From assembly GCF_018613415.1 (NCBI RefSeq), contig NZ_JAGGQG010000002.1, positions 62,001 to 126,000 on the forward strand: 64,000 nucleotides of DNA, in the 5' to 3' direction. The position numbers were made by a program, and so were the translations under genes. Each line of letters starts with the position of its first letter. Position 1 is the stretch's first letter. Of the stretch, positions 1 to 10,069 are shown piece after piece. Source of the DNA: Bacillus sp. ISL-18. Lineage in GTDB: Bacteria; Bacillota; Bacilli; Bacillales; Cytobacillaceae. A model generated the notes under the pieces. That model did no database searches. It had not been told where the DNA came from and saw only the letters and a list, made by a program, of their open reading frames with translations.

Positions 1-1
1 G

Positions 2-529
2 TTACTAATGAATGAAGGATCAAAAAATTTCAAACGATGGAAAGCGAATGGGGTGGGCGTGGATTTAAACAGACAATATCCCGCAGGCTGGAAACAGCTT
101 AATCATCAACCCTCAAACCCCAGCTATGCATTTTATAAAGGTAAACGTCCTTTAGAAGCTAAGGAAGTGATCGCTTTAACCGAATTTATTAAGGAGATAA
201 AGCCCTCGATTGCAGTTGCGTATCATACGGCAGGAAGGGAGATTTTTTGGAATTATAAAAATGGGAAATATCTGGACCGTGATTATAAGATTGCAAAGAG
301 GATCTCTAGACTAACCAACTATAAACTATCTAAACCTGACACCGAGGCAATCGGCGGGGGATTTACAGATTGGTTTATTACAACTTATCACAAACCAGCA
401 CTGACCATAGAAATCAGTTACTTAGTTGGGGATACAAGTCCACCCTTGTCCGTTTTTAAAAAGGAATGGAAAAGGAATAAATATGTCGGTTTGCTTCTTG
501 CAAGGGAAGCAAAAAAGATGGACCGATAA
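2..529 (+). CDS. M14 zinc carboxypeptidase family protein, C-terminal part
   Basis: The 3' part of a zinc peptidase gene; the frame is open to the window edge, so the true start and the first zinc ligands (HxxE) lie outside. Visible hallmarks are VDLNRQYP (the Asn-Arg substrate-carboxylate motif of M14), a third zinc-ligand histidine in AVAYHTAG, and the catalytic Glu in LTIEIS near the C terminus. M14 members in Bacillus include cell-wall gamma-D-glutamyl-diaminopimelate peptidases and carboxypeptidases; which it is cannot be told from this fragment. The family assignment is firm, the substrate is not known. Confidence 0.8.
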   Translation, partial: LLMNEGSKNFKRWKANGVGVDLNRQYPAGWKQLNHQPSNPSYAFYKGKRPLEAKEVIALTEFIKEIKPSIAVAYHTAGREIFWNYKNGKYLDRDYKIAKRISRLTNYKLSKPDTEAIGGGFTDWFITTYHKPALTIEISYLVGDTSPPLSVFKKEWKRNKYVGLLLAREAKKMDR

Positions 530-658
530 GCTTATACGGTTAAAATTGGAGTAAAATCACAAAAAACCATAAGGCTTGCAATTGTTTTTTGGCCATCTCC
601 CTCATCAATCCCGCCTTTTCTTCATACATTGTGTTAAGAGGAAAAGGGGGAGTGAGGA

Positions 659-2074
659 ATGAACATAGAAGATCGGAAGAAGCTTGAAAGAGCCATAAGT
701 GAAATTACTGAAATTGCCACTGGTTTTGGACTGGATTTTTATCCAATGCGTTATGAAATTTGTCCAGCTGAAATTATTTATACATTTGGTGCTTATGGTA
801 TGCCAACACGATTTTCTCATTGGAGCTTTGGAAAGCAATTTCACAAAATGAAACTGCACTATGACTTAGGGCTAAGTAAAATTTATGAGCTCGTTATAAA
901 CTCAAACCCTTGTTATGCATTCTTGCTTGATTCAAACACCCTGATACAAAATAAGTTAATTGTTGCACACGTGTTGGCTCACTGTGATTTCTTTAAAAAT
1001 AATGTCCGTTTTCAAAATACCAAGCGGGATATGGTGGAAAGCATGGCGGCTACTGCTGAACGAATCCATAAATATGAGATTCAATATGGGAAAAAGGAAG
1101 TCGAAACCTTTTTAGATGCCATCCTGGCGATTGATGAACATATTGATCCTTCGCTTATGCGGCCAAAGCTTTCTTGGTCCATTGGCGATGATGAGGAGGA
1201 CGAAGAATTAGATCCCATTGCTGTAACGCCTTACGATGATCTCTGGAAACTGGACGAAAAAGATCAAAAGGTAAACCATCAACCGAAGAAAAAGAAATTC
1301 CCGCCACGGCCTGAAAAGGATCTTTTGTTATTTATTGAAACTTACTCTAGAGAGTTGGAAGATTGGCAGAGGGATATCTTAACGATGATGCGTGAGGAAA
1401 TGCTTTACTTCTGGCCGCAGCTTGAAACGAAAATCATGAATGAAGGCTGGGCTTCCTTTTGGCATCAACGAATCTTAAGGGAACTGGACTTAACTAGTGG
1501 TGAAGCAATTGAATTTGCCAAGTTGAATGCTGGGGTTGTCCAACCATCAAAAACGGGAATAAACCCTTATTATCTGGGTATTAAAATTTTTGAGGATATC
1601 GAAGAGCGATATAATAATCCAACAGAGGAAATGAAACGAAGAGGAGTTCAACCCGGATCAGGCAGGGAAAAAATGTTTGAAGTTCGTGAAGTGGAATCAG
1701 ATATTTCCTTCCTGCGTAATTACTTAAATAAGGACCTTGTTATGAGAGAAGATATGTATCTTTTCCAAAAGCAAGGGAGGGATTACAAAGTCGTTGATAA
1801 AGAGTGGGAGCATATTCGAGATCAACTAGTAAATATGCGGGTTAACGGAGGATTTCCATATATTACTGTTAATGATGGCGACTTCTTGAAAAATGGTGAA
1901 CTATACTTAAAGCACTGGTATGAAGGTGTCGAATTAGATGTGAAATACCTTGAAAAAGTACTTCCCTACATTCACCAGCTTTGGGGCAGACCGGTTCATA
2001 TAGAAACCATGATTGAAGAAAGAAAAATGCTGTTTTCCTATGATGGAAAGGGTGTTCATCGGAAGTATTTATAA
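659..2074 (+). CDS. spoVR: SpoVR family stage V sporulation protein
   Basis: A 471-residue protein close to the 468 residues of Bacillus subtilis SpoVR, which is needed for normal spore cortex formation; its biochemical role is unresolved. The whole protein is the soluble SpoVR domain, with typical stretches such as [12 protein letters not shown] (about residues 101-112), NEGWASFWH (about residue 260) and a basic-aromatic C-terminal region. The ATG follows a GGGGGAGTGAGG ribosome site. It is a single-gene unit closed by a strong palindromic terminator shared with the convergent ald gene. Confidence 0.95.
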   Translation: MNIEDRKKLERAISEITEIATGFGLDFYPMRYEICPAEIIYTFGAYGMPTRFSHWSFGKQFHKMKLHYDLGLSKIYELVINSNPCYAFLLDSNTLIQNKLIVAHVLAHCDFFKNNVRFQNTKRDMVESMAATAERIHKYEIQYGKKEVETFLDAILAIDEHIDPSLMRPKLSWSIGDDEEDEELDPIAVTPYDDLWKLDEKDQKVNHQPKKKKFPPRPEKDLLLFIETYSRELEDWQRDILTMMREEMLYFWPQLETKIMNEGWASFWHQRILRELDLTSGEAIEFAKLNAGVVQPSKTGINPYYLGIKIFEDIEERYNNPTEEMKRRGVQPGSGREKMFEVREVESDISFLRNYLNKDLVMREDMYLFQKQGRDYKVVDKEWEHIRDQLVNMRVNGGFPYITVNDGDFLKNGELYLKHWYEGVELDVKYLEKVLPYIHQLWGRPVHIETMIEERKMLFSYDGKGVHRKYL

Positions 2075-2075
2075 A

Positions 2076-2114
2076 GCAAAGGCAGCTATCAATTGATAGC
2101 TGCCCTTTGTTTTA
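2076..2114. terminator. Bidirectional rho-independent terminator between spoVR and ald
   Basis: A perfect 24-base palindrome (GGCAGCTATCAA and its complement) flanked by AAAG/CTTT and T-rich tails on both strands. It sits between convergent spoVR and ald and can serve both. Confidence 0.85.
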
Positions 2115-2140
2115 TCTACATTATGTTTGATAATTTATAT

Positions 2141-3274
2141 TTAGATTGAAGCAAGTTCCTTTACCAATGCTTCTTCTACCGGTACATATGGATAATCTAA
2201 ATCCTTTGCCACTGCTTCATAAGTAATTTCTCCATTTGCCACATTTACGCCAAGTTTTAAAGCTGCATTTTCTGAAATAGCTTTTAATACCCCTTTATTA
2301 GCAATTTGTAATGCGTAGGGAACGGTTACATTTGTCAGGGCAATGGTAGATGTTCTAGGAACCGCACCAGGCATGTTGGCCACTGAATAGTGAACCACCC
2401 CATGTTTTACAAAAGTAGGGTTATCATGTGTTGTTACATGGTCACTAGTTTCGACAATTCCACCTTGGTCAATCGCAACATCGACAATAACAGAAACTGG
2501 CTTCATTGATTTCACCATGTCTTCTGTTACTAGCTTTGGAGCCTTAGCTCCTGGAATTAACACAGCTCCAATGAAAAGATCAGCTTCCGCAACCGCCTCT
2601 GCGATATTAAATGGATTAGACATGAGCGTTTTAACTTGATTTCCAAAGATATCATCAAGCTGGCGTAAACGGTCCGCACTTAAATCGATGATTGTCACAT
2701 CTGCACCTAGACCAATGGCCATCTTTGCTGCATTCGTTCCGACAATACCACCGCCGAGAATGGTTACCTTACCACGATTAACACCTGGAACACCAGCTAA
2801 AAGGATTCCTTGACCTCCGTTATTCTTTTGTAAAAATTGTGCACCAATTTGTGCAGCCATACGTCCTGCAACTTCACTCATTGGAGTTAACAGCGGCAGG
2901 GTGTTATTGACGGAGACTGTTTCATAGGCAATGGCAAGTACACCTTTATCTTTTAGTGCTTGTGCAAGTGCAGGTTCTGCAGCAAGGTGTAAATAAGTAA
3001 ATAAGATTAATCCTTCGCGGAAATACTGATATTCACTTTCTAAAGGCTCTTTTACCTTCATAATCATTTCTGATTTTGACCAGACATCTTTACGATCTTC
3101 TATAATTTTCGCGCCAGCCTCTAAATATTGTTCATTAGTGAAACCGCTTCCATTTCCAGCGTCCTTTTCGATTAATACCGTATGACCAGCTTTAACTAAT
3201 GTAACCACACCTGCTGGAGTAAGTGCTACACGACTTTCGTTATTTTTAATCTCTTTAGGTACACCAATAAACAT
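2141..3274 (-). CDS. ald: Alanine dehydrogenase
   Basis: NAD-dependent oxidative deamination of L-alanine to pyruvate and ammonia; in Bacillus it lets cells use alanine as carbon and nitrogen source and supports sporulation. The 377-residue length is standard. The N terminus [10 protein letters not shown] is typical, with substrate Lys75 in KVKEP and His96 in YLHLAAEP. The Rossmann motif [10 protein letters not shown] is mid-protein, and the catalytic Asp lies in the VDVAIDQGG segment. The start has AGGGAGG 8 bases upstream. It follows adeR in the same direction after about 130 bases containing a weak promoter, consistent with activator-dependent expression. Confidence 0.97.
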   Translation of the reverse strand: MFIGVPKEIKNNESRVALTPAGVVTLVKAGHTVLIEKDAGNGSGFTNEQYLEAGAKIIEDRKDVWSKSEMIMKVKEPLESEYQYFREGLILFTYLHLAAEPALAQALKDKGVLAIAYETVSVNNTLPLLTPMSEVAGRMAAQIGAQFLQKNNGGQGILLAGVPGVNRGKVTILGGGIVGTNAAKMAIGLGADVTIIDLSADRLRQLDDIFGNQVKTLMSNPFNIAEAVAEADLFIGAVLIPGAKAPKLVTEDMVKSMKPVSVIVDVAIDQGGIVETSDHVTTHDNPTFVKHGVVHYSVANMPGAVPRTSTIALTNVTVPYALQIANKGVLKAISENAALKLGVNVANGEITYEAVAKDLDYPYVPVEEALVKELASI

Positions 3275-3389
3275 ATCTAAATTCCTCCCTAATACTGTAA
3301 AATATCCTTGCTATGGGTAAAGTATAAGACGTTTTTTGCAAAAATACTTTGTTTAGAAAGGAAAAAATTTTTTATCCCTTTTGGGGATT

Positions 3390-3404
3390 TTCACAAAATG
3401 TTCA
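3390..3404. promoter_or_regulatory. Candidate AdeR operator, copy 1 (ald promoter side)
   Basis: The sequence TTCACAAAATGTTCA lies in the adeR-ald interval about 115 bases upstream of the ald start. A near copy (TTCACAAAAATGTTAA) lies in the adeR/permease intergenic region. Its function as an AdeR site is inferred from position and recurrence only. Confidence 0.35.
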
Positions 3405-3407
3405 TAT

Positions 3408-4640
3408 CTATTTGTATTTCTCAAGCTTTAGGTCAAGATACAGAAGCATTTTCTGGTTTGGATCTTTGAGATTCACATCGCCAATTTCAGAGATACGCTT
3501 TAGCCGATAATTAAGGGTGTTGGCATGAACATTTAGTTCCTTAGCGGCATCATTTATATTGTTATCTTTATTTAAGAAGACTTCTAGTGTTTCAACTAAA
3601 TTACTATGATGTTTCTGGTCATATTCTTGCAGTTTTTTTAATGAATCATTTTCATATGCTTCACTTTGTCTTTTTTCCAAAATGAGTTCAAATAGTTGGT
3701 AAATCCCCAGCTTGTGATAATTAAAAATATTTTCTGTTTCGAATGGGAATTTTTCTTTAATTGTTAAAACTTTTAATGTTTCCTGATAGGCTTGGCCGAT
3801 TTTTTGATAATCTGCATAAATGCTGCTGTATACAGGAGTGATTCCCTTGATATCGTACCGCTCGTTCATGGTTAATACAAAAGTTTGGACAAAGCGATTA
3901 AATTCCTGATAAGGCTCTTTAATAGTATCAGCAGAGAGTAAGATGATTAATTGATTACAGTCAATGGTATAAAGCAGAATTTTCATTAGTTGGCCTGTTT
4001 TTAATAAATACGAGATGTTTTGCTCTACTTTATTTGTTATGTTTTCAGGAAATTGAAATACTGCAATAGCAAAAGAAGCTGAGGGTGTAATTTTTAGCGC
4101 CTGAAATCGTTCATATATTTCCCTTTCACCTTTCAAATGTCCTGTTAGTAGTTTCCAAAAGAATTCCTGCGAATGTTCTTCCTTTTTATTTTTTCTGGTT
4201 TGAAGCTGTAAAAGTTTATTTTTTGCGGAATCTGCTGCTTTTTTGAGTAAGTCAAAATCTTTTTCTGTTAAGATCTTGTCAATCTCGATCGCCCAAATAA
4301 AGCCTAATACTTCATCTTGTTTCCAAATAGAGATAGCCACTCGATTATGAAGTCCGATCTCATCCATATTTTTAACTCGTACTGGTTCACGAGTTTGCAG
4401 CAGTGCAGGAATGGTTCCTTCTTTCCATAATTGATTGATCACTTTTTCAGGCACTCTTCTTCCAATGATGGTATAGATCCTTGCAGGATCTGTCCGTTCA
4501 TCATGTGTGCTATAAGCAAGTAGTCGATGGTTTGCATCCTCAATCGTAATGGGGCAATTTAAAACTTGGCTTATCAGATCAACAAATTCTTCTAAACTAT
4601 CAAAAGCCGCTTTAAATGGATCATGGTGTCTAGTATTCAA
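3408..4640 (-). CDS. adeR: PucR-family transcriptional activator of ald (AdeR-like)
   Basis: A 410-residue regulator. The N-terminal half is a GAF-like sensor region (YSTHDERTDP, VAISIWKQDEVLGFIWA). The C terminus carries the PucR-type helix-turn-helix NINDAAKELNVHANTLNYRL (about residues 360-380). In Bacillus subtilis a protein of this family, AdeR, lies beside ald and activates it in response to alanine; the same adjacency here supports the name. It is divergent from an APC amino acid permease, so it may control both sides. The effector itself cannot be read from the sequence. Confidence 0.85.
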   Translation of the reverse strand: MNTRHHDPFKAAFDSLEEFVDLISQVLNCPITIEDANHRLLAYSTHDERTDPARIYTIIGRRVPEKVINQLWKEGTIPALLQTREPVRVKNMDEIGLHNRVAISIWKQDEVLGFIWAIEIDKILTEKDFDLLKKAADSAKNKLLQLQTRKNKKEEHSQEFFWKLLTGHLKGEREIYERFQALKITPSASFAIAVFQFPENITNKVEQNISYLLKTGQLMKILLYTIDCNQLIILLSADTIKEPYQEFNRFVQTFVLTMNERYDIKGITPVYSSIYADYQKIGQAYQETLKVLTIKEKFPFETENIFNYHKLGIYQLFELILEKRQSEAYENDSLKKLQEYDQKHHSNLVETLEVFLNKDNNINDAAKELNVHANTLNYRLKRISEIGDVNLKDPNQKMLLYLDLKLEKYK

Positions 4641-4950
4641 AATAGTAACCTCCAGAAAATCTGTCAGGATAAGATTATATGCTTTAGTATAATTCTACAA
4701 AAAGTTACGGTAAATTTCTCGTTTTTCAACAAAAAAAGATTGTTCACAAAAATGTTAAAATTATGTCAGAAAATGTTCTAAAAAAATTAAATAAATTTGA
4801 AAACGCTAACAATTTGAAAAAGGGGAGGATATGCTGTCGCATAATTTACGGATAAGTAGTATCATATTTATTCATAAATTATTTTATTTAAAGTCATGAA
4901 CAAGTGGATGCATGGGGAAATTGAAGTTTTGATCAGGAGGAGATTCATAG
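4641..4950. promoter_or_regulatory. adeR/permease divergent intergenic region
   Basis: 310 AT-rich bases holding both promoters. It includes the second TTCACAAAAATGTTAA motif (4743-4758) and a short inverted repeat TATGC-TGTC-GCATA (4830-4843) just after an AGGGGAGG string. A 22-codon ORF could start there but the site is too close to its ATG to be convincing. No RNA switch was recognised. Confidence 0.4.
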
Positions 4951-6351
4951 ATGAGTAAAGGCACTCAGGACAAAGAACTTCATCGCGGTTTAGAGGAAAG
5001 ACATATAACGTTAATGTCTCTCGGCGCAGCTATTGGGGTAGGATTATTTCTTGGTTCAGCGTCAGCTATTAAAATGGCGGGACCAGGTATCTTAGTCGGT
5101 TACGCATTTAGTGGGTTAATCATGTTTTTAATAATGAGAGCCTTAGGGGAAATGGCTATTCAAAAGCCGGTAGCAGGGTCATTTAGTAAATATGCTCGCG
5201 ATTATTTAGGACCGCTGGCTGGGTACATAACAGGTTGGAATTATTGGTTTTTATGGGTTGTTACCTGTATGGCGGAAATTACAGCCATTGGTATCTATAT
5301 GGAGTACTGGTTTCCGTCTGTTCCAAGATGGATTTGGGCGTTGGCGGCACTAGTCATCATGGCGGGAGTAAACTTTCTTGCTGTTAAAGCCTATGGGGAA
5401 TTAGAATTTTGGTTTGCTTTAATTAAGATTGTTACCATCATCGCCATGATTCTCATCGGGGCCGGGATGATTATCTTTGGACTTGGTAATGGTGGAATGG
5501 CAACGGGTATCAAGAATTTATGGGAACATGGAGGTTTCTTCCCGAATGGGATAAAAGGTGTGCTATTATCCTTGCAAATGGTTATGTTTGCCTACCTGGG
5601 AATTGAAATGATTGGCGTTACAGCAGGAGAAGTGAAAAATCCTCAAAAGTCGCTTGCACGTGCAATCGATACAGTATTTTGGCGGATTCTTCTCTTCTAT
5701 GTGGGGGCATTATTTGTGATTATGGCGATTTATCCATGGGAAGAAATTGGTACAAAAGGCAGTCCGTTTGTCCTTACTTTTGAAAAAATTGGTATCCCAG
5801 GGGCAGCGGGAATTATAAACTTTGTTGTTCTAACTGCTGCTCTTTCATCTTGTAATAGTGGTATTTTTAGTACTGCACGGATGCTATTTAACCTGGCAGA
5901 GCATGGGGAGGCCCCTAAAAACTTTGGGAAAATTACAAAAAGCGGGGTTCCTGGAATAGCCGTCCTTGCTTCGGCAGCTGCTCTATTAATTGGTGTGGTC
6001 CTTAACTATATTGTTCCTGCAAAGGTCTTTACTTGGGTGACGAGTATTGCGACGTTTGGGGCCATTTGGACTTGGGGAGTCATTCTTTTATCACAAATTC
6101 GCTATCGTAAAACCCTAGATATGCGGGAAGTTAAGGCTCTTAAATATAAAATGCCGCTATTCCCCTTTACATCTTATCTAGCTCTAGCCTTTTTAGCGTT
6201 TGTAATTGGTTTAATGGCTTATAATTCTGATACGAGAATTGCCATAGTTATTGGTCCATTATTTCTTGTCTTCCTAGTGGCGGTTTATTATATAAAAGGC
6301 TTCCATAAAAGAGATAATATAAAAACCACTGTGAAAAAACGAATTATATAA
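4951..6351 (+). CDS. APC superfamily amino acid permease (alanine permease candidate)
   Basis: A 466-residue secondary transporter with about 12 membrane helices. The first helix carries the family signature GAAIGVGLFLGSASAIK, followed by GPGILVGYAFSG and the RALGEMA motif. It is the AAT-type subgroup of the APC superfamily (relatives: Bacillus subtilis AlaP/YtnA, AapA, RocE, HutM), which import amino acids with protons. It has its own RBS (CAGGAGGAG) and a terminator directly downstream. Its position opposite adeR-ald makes alanine the most economical substrate guess; that is context, not a specificity motif. Confidence 0.85.
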   Translation: MSKGTQDKELHRGLEERHITLMSLGAAIGVGLFLGSASAIKMAGPGILVGYAFSGLIMFLIMRALGEMAIQKPVAGSFSKYARDYLGPLAGYITGWNYWFLWVVTCMAEITAIGIYMEYWFPSVPRWIWALAALVIMAGVNFLAVKAYGELEFWFALIKIVTIIAMILIGAGMIIFGLGNGGMATGIKNLWEHGGFFPNGIKGVLLSLQMVMFAYLGIEMIGVTAGEVKNPQKSLARAIDTVFWRILLFYVGALFVIMAIYPWEEIGTKGSPFVLTFEKIGIPGAAGIINFVVLTAALSSCNSGIFSTARMLFNLAEHGEAPKNFGKITKSGVPGIAVLASAAALLIGVVLNYIVPAKVFTWVTSIATFGAIWTWGVILLSQIRYRKTLDMREVKALKYKMPLFPFTSYLALAFLAFVIGLMAYNSDTRIAIVIGPLFLVFLVAVYYIKGFHKRDNIKTTVKKRII

Positions 6352-6362
6352 AGAGAATGGAG

Positions 6363-6395
6363 CAGCAAGTCTATGATGGACTTGCTGTTTTTTTT
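6363..6395 (+). terminator. Rho-independent terminator after the permease
   Basis: The stem CAGCAAGTC/GACTTGCTG with a 7-base loop is followed by an uninterrupted T run. Confidence 0.9.
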
Positions 6396-6448
6396 GCGGA
6401 AATCGGAGACTCACAAAAATTTTAACCACCAATACTAGGAAATTGGCT

Positions 6449-8521
6449 CTAATACTTTTCACTCAAATAACACGCCAATAGTACCGTTAGCCAATCCTCC
6501 GGGTCGTTGAGGTCAACCTCTAGTGCGTCCTCAATTTTCCTTAATCGATGGTAAAGTGTATTTGAGTGAATATGCAACCGGTCTGCTGTCATAGAAACCG
6601 AACGATTGGTATCTATGTATGTTTTAAGTGTTAACTCCAAGTCGCCGGCTTTCGCCTTTGGTGATTGGAGTGAAGATAAAACTTCCAAGATAAACTGCTC
6701 AATATCCTTAGGATCTTGATTTAAAAATAATCGGTTAATCCCAATTTTTTCATATTGCAATATACCGGAAATATCTCGATTTAAGAGATAGGATAGTGAT
6801 TTATTAGCTTCCTCAGCACTTTTCGCAATATACTCAAGACCCGTATAAAATCTTCCCACCCCACCGCGGAGGACCGTTGAACGGTTATTTTTCCACAGGC
6901 TTCCACCTGCTTTTATTTTTGTAATAATGTTCTCCCGGCCCGCCTCATTCTCAGCATGAATGATCATGGTTACTTTATTTTGAAAACCGAAGAGAAGATG
7001 GTCAGACTGTTTAAGCGCTTTATTAAGGGAAGCGATTAGCTGTCTCATATGAGTCTCCCGTTTCTGTATGTTATCACCCTTTTCCTTAATCTGTAATACA
7101 GCCACAAAAAAGGGCTTCTCAGGAGATAGACCATATTCTTTCGATTGATCCATTAGTAATTTTGGTTCACGATATAGTAAGAGCTCATTAAAAAACTCAT
7201 AGATTTTTTCATAATACATATCTGTCAATGAGTAAGTATTAACCATTTTTAGAGCTACTAAAGCTCCAGCCTGCTCTAACACGACCGTATCAAGAGGATG
7301 TAAAGACCTACGTAACTCAACTGTAAAATAGCCAATTGGAAAACCCTCATTTGCAATTGGATACAAATGGAAGTCTATTTCGTTAGCCGTAATCGATAAA
7401 GTTTTCACCCCATTTCCCAAATCCTCAGATAGTATCGTATCTTCAAGTTGTAAAAGTTTATCTGAGGAACGTGGTTGCCATTCGTTTTTGGTTAAATCGA
7501 AAAGAAAAACCGGCAGACCAACCAGGCGTTCAACCGTTTGCACGATCTTTACCAAATCGGCATTTTTCAAAGAAAGGTTAGTAAAAACTTCATGAATTTG
7601 ATTCCGTTTTATCAAATATTCATTTTTTTCACGGAGCTCGGAAAATAGCCTGGCATTCGATATGGCGATTGCCGCCTGATCGGCAAAGCCTTGTATTCGG
7701 CGTAAATCTTTGCTAGTCAGCCCTCGAGTATTTCTTTTCGTTTGGTGGACAACCATTACACCGTGCTTTTCTTTATTCATTCTGACAGGAACTGCCATTA
7801 CAGGTGATATTAGTTCCGGGCCTCCAGCGGCCTTCATTAAGTTTTTATAGTTTTCCTCCTTTATATTGCTTATTCCTTCTATGACTTGTTCCGGATTGTA
7901 AATGTTCCCTTTATCATCTAGGAAAACTTTTCCGGCAATCCCCTCACCGATCTCGGTTTTAAAATCATAAATCGAGTCTCCCATGCCAATGGCTGCTTTC
8001 GGTACAAGCCTTCGAAGCTCTGGGTCATAAAGTGTAAAAAAACCTTTATCCACTATTGGAATGGCGATCAGAGCGTTTTGCATGATATTATGCAAAAGCT
8101 CATTCAAATCTAGATTTGAAGTAAGTGAATTCAAGCCTTGAAGCCATGCGTCATGCTCTTTCCAATACCGCTTAAGAGATTGCTGAACAAGCATATAATC
8201 AATCTGCATGACAAAATTCTCAGATTCCGCTTCCGAAAGCTGTTTTTCGGAGTGAATTAAGGCATGGACTGTCATTGACTCCGGAGAGTCTGTTTCAAAG
8301 GTGAACAATTGACATTTTTTTTGCGGGTCGTACCATGATGCAAAACATTTCTCATTTTGTATTTCCGGCCATTTTAATTTTTGATAAACTTGCTCCTCCT
8401 CCATAGACAGTTGAACTCCGCAAACATGAACCCAATTCATATAAGAATTTAATGTCCAAACATGTAGTGATGAACGACTGAACTTTTTTTCTATCGAGGG
8501 ATTATTGTTGTTATATAACAA
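6449..8521 (-). CDS. GAF-domain PucR-family transcriptional regulator
   Basis: A large regulator of about 690 residues. An N-terminal region of unclear fold is followed by a GAF domain (from NELLHNIMQNALIAIP to AAIAISNARLF). Next come a second sensor-like segment and a C-terminal PucR helix-turn-helix (RSVSMTADRLHIHSNTLYHR). I chose the TTG at 8521 because AAAGGAG lies 9 bases upstream; a GTG at 8596 extends the frame by 25 residues but has no ribosome site. It is divergent from the MFS carrier and M20 hydrolase genes and probably controls them. The ligand is unknown. Confidence 0.8.
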   Translation of the reverse strand: MLYNNNNPSIEKKFSRSSLHVWTLNSYMNWVHVCGVQLSMEEEQVYQKLKWPEIQNEKCFASWYDPQKKCQLFTFETDSPESMTVHALIHSEKQLSEAESENFVMQIDYMLVQQSLKRYWKEHDAWLQGLNSLTSNLDLNELLHNIMQNALIAIPIVDKGFFTLYDPELRRLVPKAAIGMGDSIYDFKTEIGEGIAGKVFLDDKGNIYNPEQVIEGISNIKEENYKNLMKAAGGPELISPVMAVPVRMNKEKHGVMVVHQTKRNTRGLTSKDLRRIQGFADQAAIAISNARLFSELREKNEYLIKRNQIHEVFTNLSLKNADLVKIVQTVERLVGLPVFLFDLTKNEWQPRSSDKLLQLEDTILSEDLGNGVKTLSITANEIDFHLYPIANEGFPIGYFTVELRRSLHPLDTVVLEQAGALVALKMVNTYSLTDMYYEKIYEFFNELLLYREPKLLMDQSKEYGLSPEKPFFVAVLQIKEKGDNIQKRETHMRQLIASLNKALKQSDHLLFGFQNKVTMIIHAENEAGRENIITKIKAGGSLWKNNRSTVLRGGVGRFYTGLEYIAKSAEEANKSLSYLLNRDISGILQYEKIGINRLFLNQDPKDIEQFILEVLSSLQSPKAKAGDLELTLKTYIDTNRSVSMTADRLHIHSNTLYHRLRKIEDALEVDLNDPEDWLTVLLACYLSEKY

Positions 8522-8773
8522 AGATGTTTTCTCCTTTGTTAATGAATTTTTTAAATACGTATCTTTACTATAATTACATGAATTATGTGAATACACAACT
8601 ATTTTCAGAATACATTGTGTATTTAACCAGTGATTTTTTGAAAATTCTTATTTATTATTTAAATTAACTTCATTGACAAGGAGAGTGAAAAAAGTAAGGG
8701 CTTACATTTTGTGATAGCAATATGGGAAAAGGATGTATATGATGTATGTGATAATTAATAAGGAGCGTGTTGT

Positions 8774-10009
8774 ATGAAGGATAAAATTAAGGCCCCAAAT
8801 GGAAACAGTATTTTATTAGCACTTTATTTCACCTGGATTGTATCATACATTGACCGGACTACCATTAATCTTTCCATTGTACAAATGGGTAAGGATTTAT
8901 CACTGGATGCTTCACAATTAGGGATTATCTTGAGTGCCTTTTTCTTTGGATATGCCTTAATGCAGATTCCCGGTGGCTGGCTTGCGGATCGTTTTGGCTC
9001 ACGGAATGTAATTGTAGTAGCCATTTTGATGTGGTCCATATTTACCGCATTAACTGGCTTTTCCTGGTCGCTAACTTCATTATTTATCATCCGGCTTTTA
9101 TTCGGACTAGGGGAAGGCGCGTTCCCTGCAGGTAGTACTAAGGCAATTTCTGATTATTTTTCAAAAGAGAAAAGGACGAAGGCACAATCAACAATGATGT
9201 CCTCCAATGGCCTTGGGGCAGCTATTGCACCAATTCTAGTTGCACCACTGCTCGTTTGGCTTGGGTGGCGCCATGTCTTTTTGGCTATATCAGTGCTAGG
9301 TATCATCTCAATCATTTGGTTTCTCTTTTCAACAAGAACGAAAGGTGAATTTGCTGATTCTGAAAAAGCGCAAAAGCCAAGTAAAGAAGAGTACCAAAAG
9401 CTTCTTCGAAACTCCTATGTATGGAAAGTCTTGATAATTTTCTTTTTTGTTAATATTACAAGCTGGGGCCTAATGTCGTGGATGCCTTCCTACTTGATGC
9501 AGGTTCTGGGAATCAATCTTAAATCGGTTGGATTTTTAAGCGCTATCCCTACTTTGTTCTTAACTATCGGCATGATTATTAGCGGCAGAATTATAAATAG
9601 GTTTGGTTCTTATGCAAAGGCTGGAGTTCTAACCGGTATCATTATTATGGGGATTTCGCTTTATCTGATGGCACAATCTACAACCATTTTTCAAGTTATT
9701 TTATTCCAGTCCATTGCGTTTACTTTCTTGTCATATATTTTTAGCTTCATTTTTACTCTGCCTCACCGTGCATTGGAGCCGAAAATTGTAGGTACCGCCT
9801 TTGGTATCATTAATTTTGGCGGACAAGCAGCAGGTATTTTTTCCCCAATTATAATGGGAGCACTTATTTCGGCTTCTGGTGGCTCCTATAAAAGTGCGTT
9901 CATGTTTTTAACAATATGCTGCGTAGTTGCTGGCGTGATTACATTATTTTTACCGTCTACAAAAAAACAGGCCGTCGTAGTCAATGGTGCTGAAAAAACA
10001 GTAAGCTAA
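8774..10009 (+). CDS. MFS transporter, anion:cation symporter (ACS) type
   Basis: A 411-residue, 12-helix major facilitator. SYIDRTTINLSI in helix 1, GGWLADRFGSR in the loop 2-3 signature and RLLFGLGEGAFPAG in helix 4 are typical of the ACS family, which imports organic anions such as hexuronates, tartrate, phthalate or 4-hydroxyphenylacetate with protons. AAGGAG precedes the ATG. It is followed after 60 bases by the M20 amidohydrolase, so the pair probably imports and then hydrolyses an acyl-amino acid or amide-linked organic acid. Exact cargo unknown. Confidence 0.85.
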   Translation: MKDKIKAPNGNSILLALYFTWIVSYIDRTTINLSIVQMGKDLSLDASQLGIILSAFFFGYALMQIPGGWLADRFGSRNVIVVAILMWSIFTALTGFSWSLTSLFIIRLLFGLGEGAFPAGSTKAISDYFSKEKRTKAQSTMMSSNGLGAAIAPILVAPLLVWLGWRHVFLAISVLGIISIIWFLFSTRTKGEFADSEKAQKPSKEEYQKLLRNSYVWKVLIIFFFVNITSWGLMSWMPSYLMQVLGINLKSVGFLSAIPTLFLTIGMIISGRIINRFGSYAKAGVLTGIIIMGISLYLMAQSTTIFQVILFQSIAFTFLSYIFSFIFTLPHRALEPKIVGTAFGIINFGGQAAGIFSPIIMGALISASGGSYKSAFMFLTICCVVAGVITLFLPSTKKQAVVVNGAEKTVS

Positions 10010-10069
10010 ATAACTTATTTGTCTTATTTATGTTTTTACAAAAGATAATTTGAAAAGAGGTAATAAGAA

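Noticed and set aside
605-859. 84-codon minus-strand frame across the spoVR start
   Set aside because: Antisense to the well-supported spoVR coding region, no ribosome site or family.
4831-4899. 22-codon ORF upstream of the permease
   Set aside because: The AGGGGAGG string is only about two bases from its ATG and the peptide has no feature; treated as intergenic.
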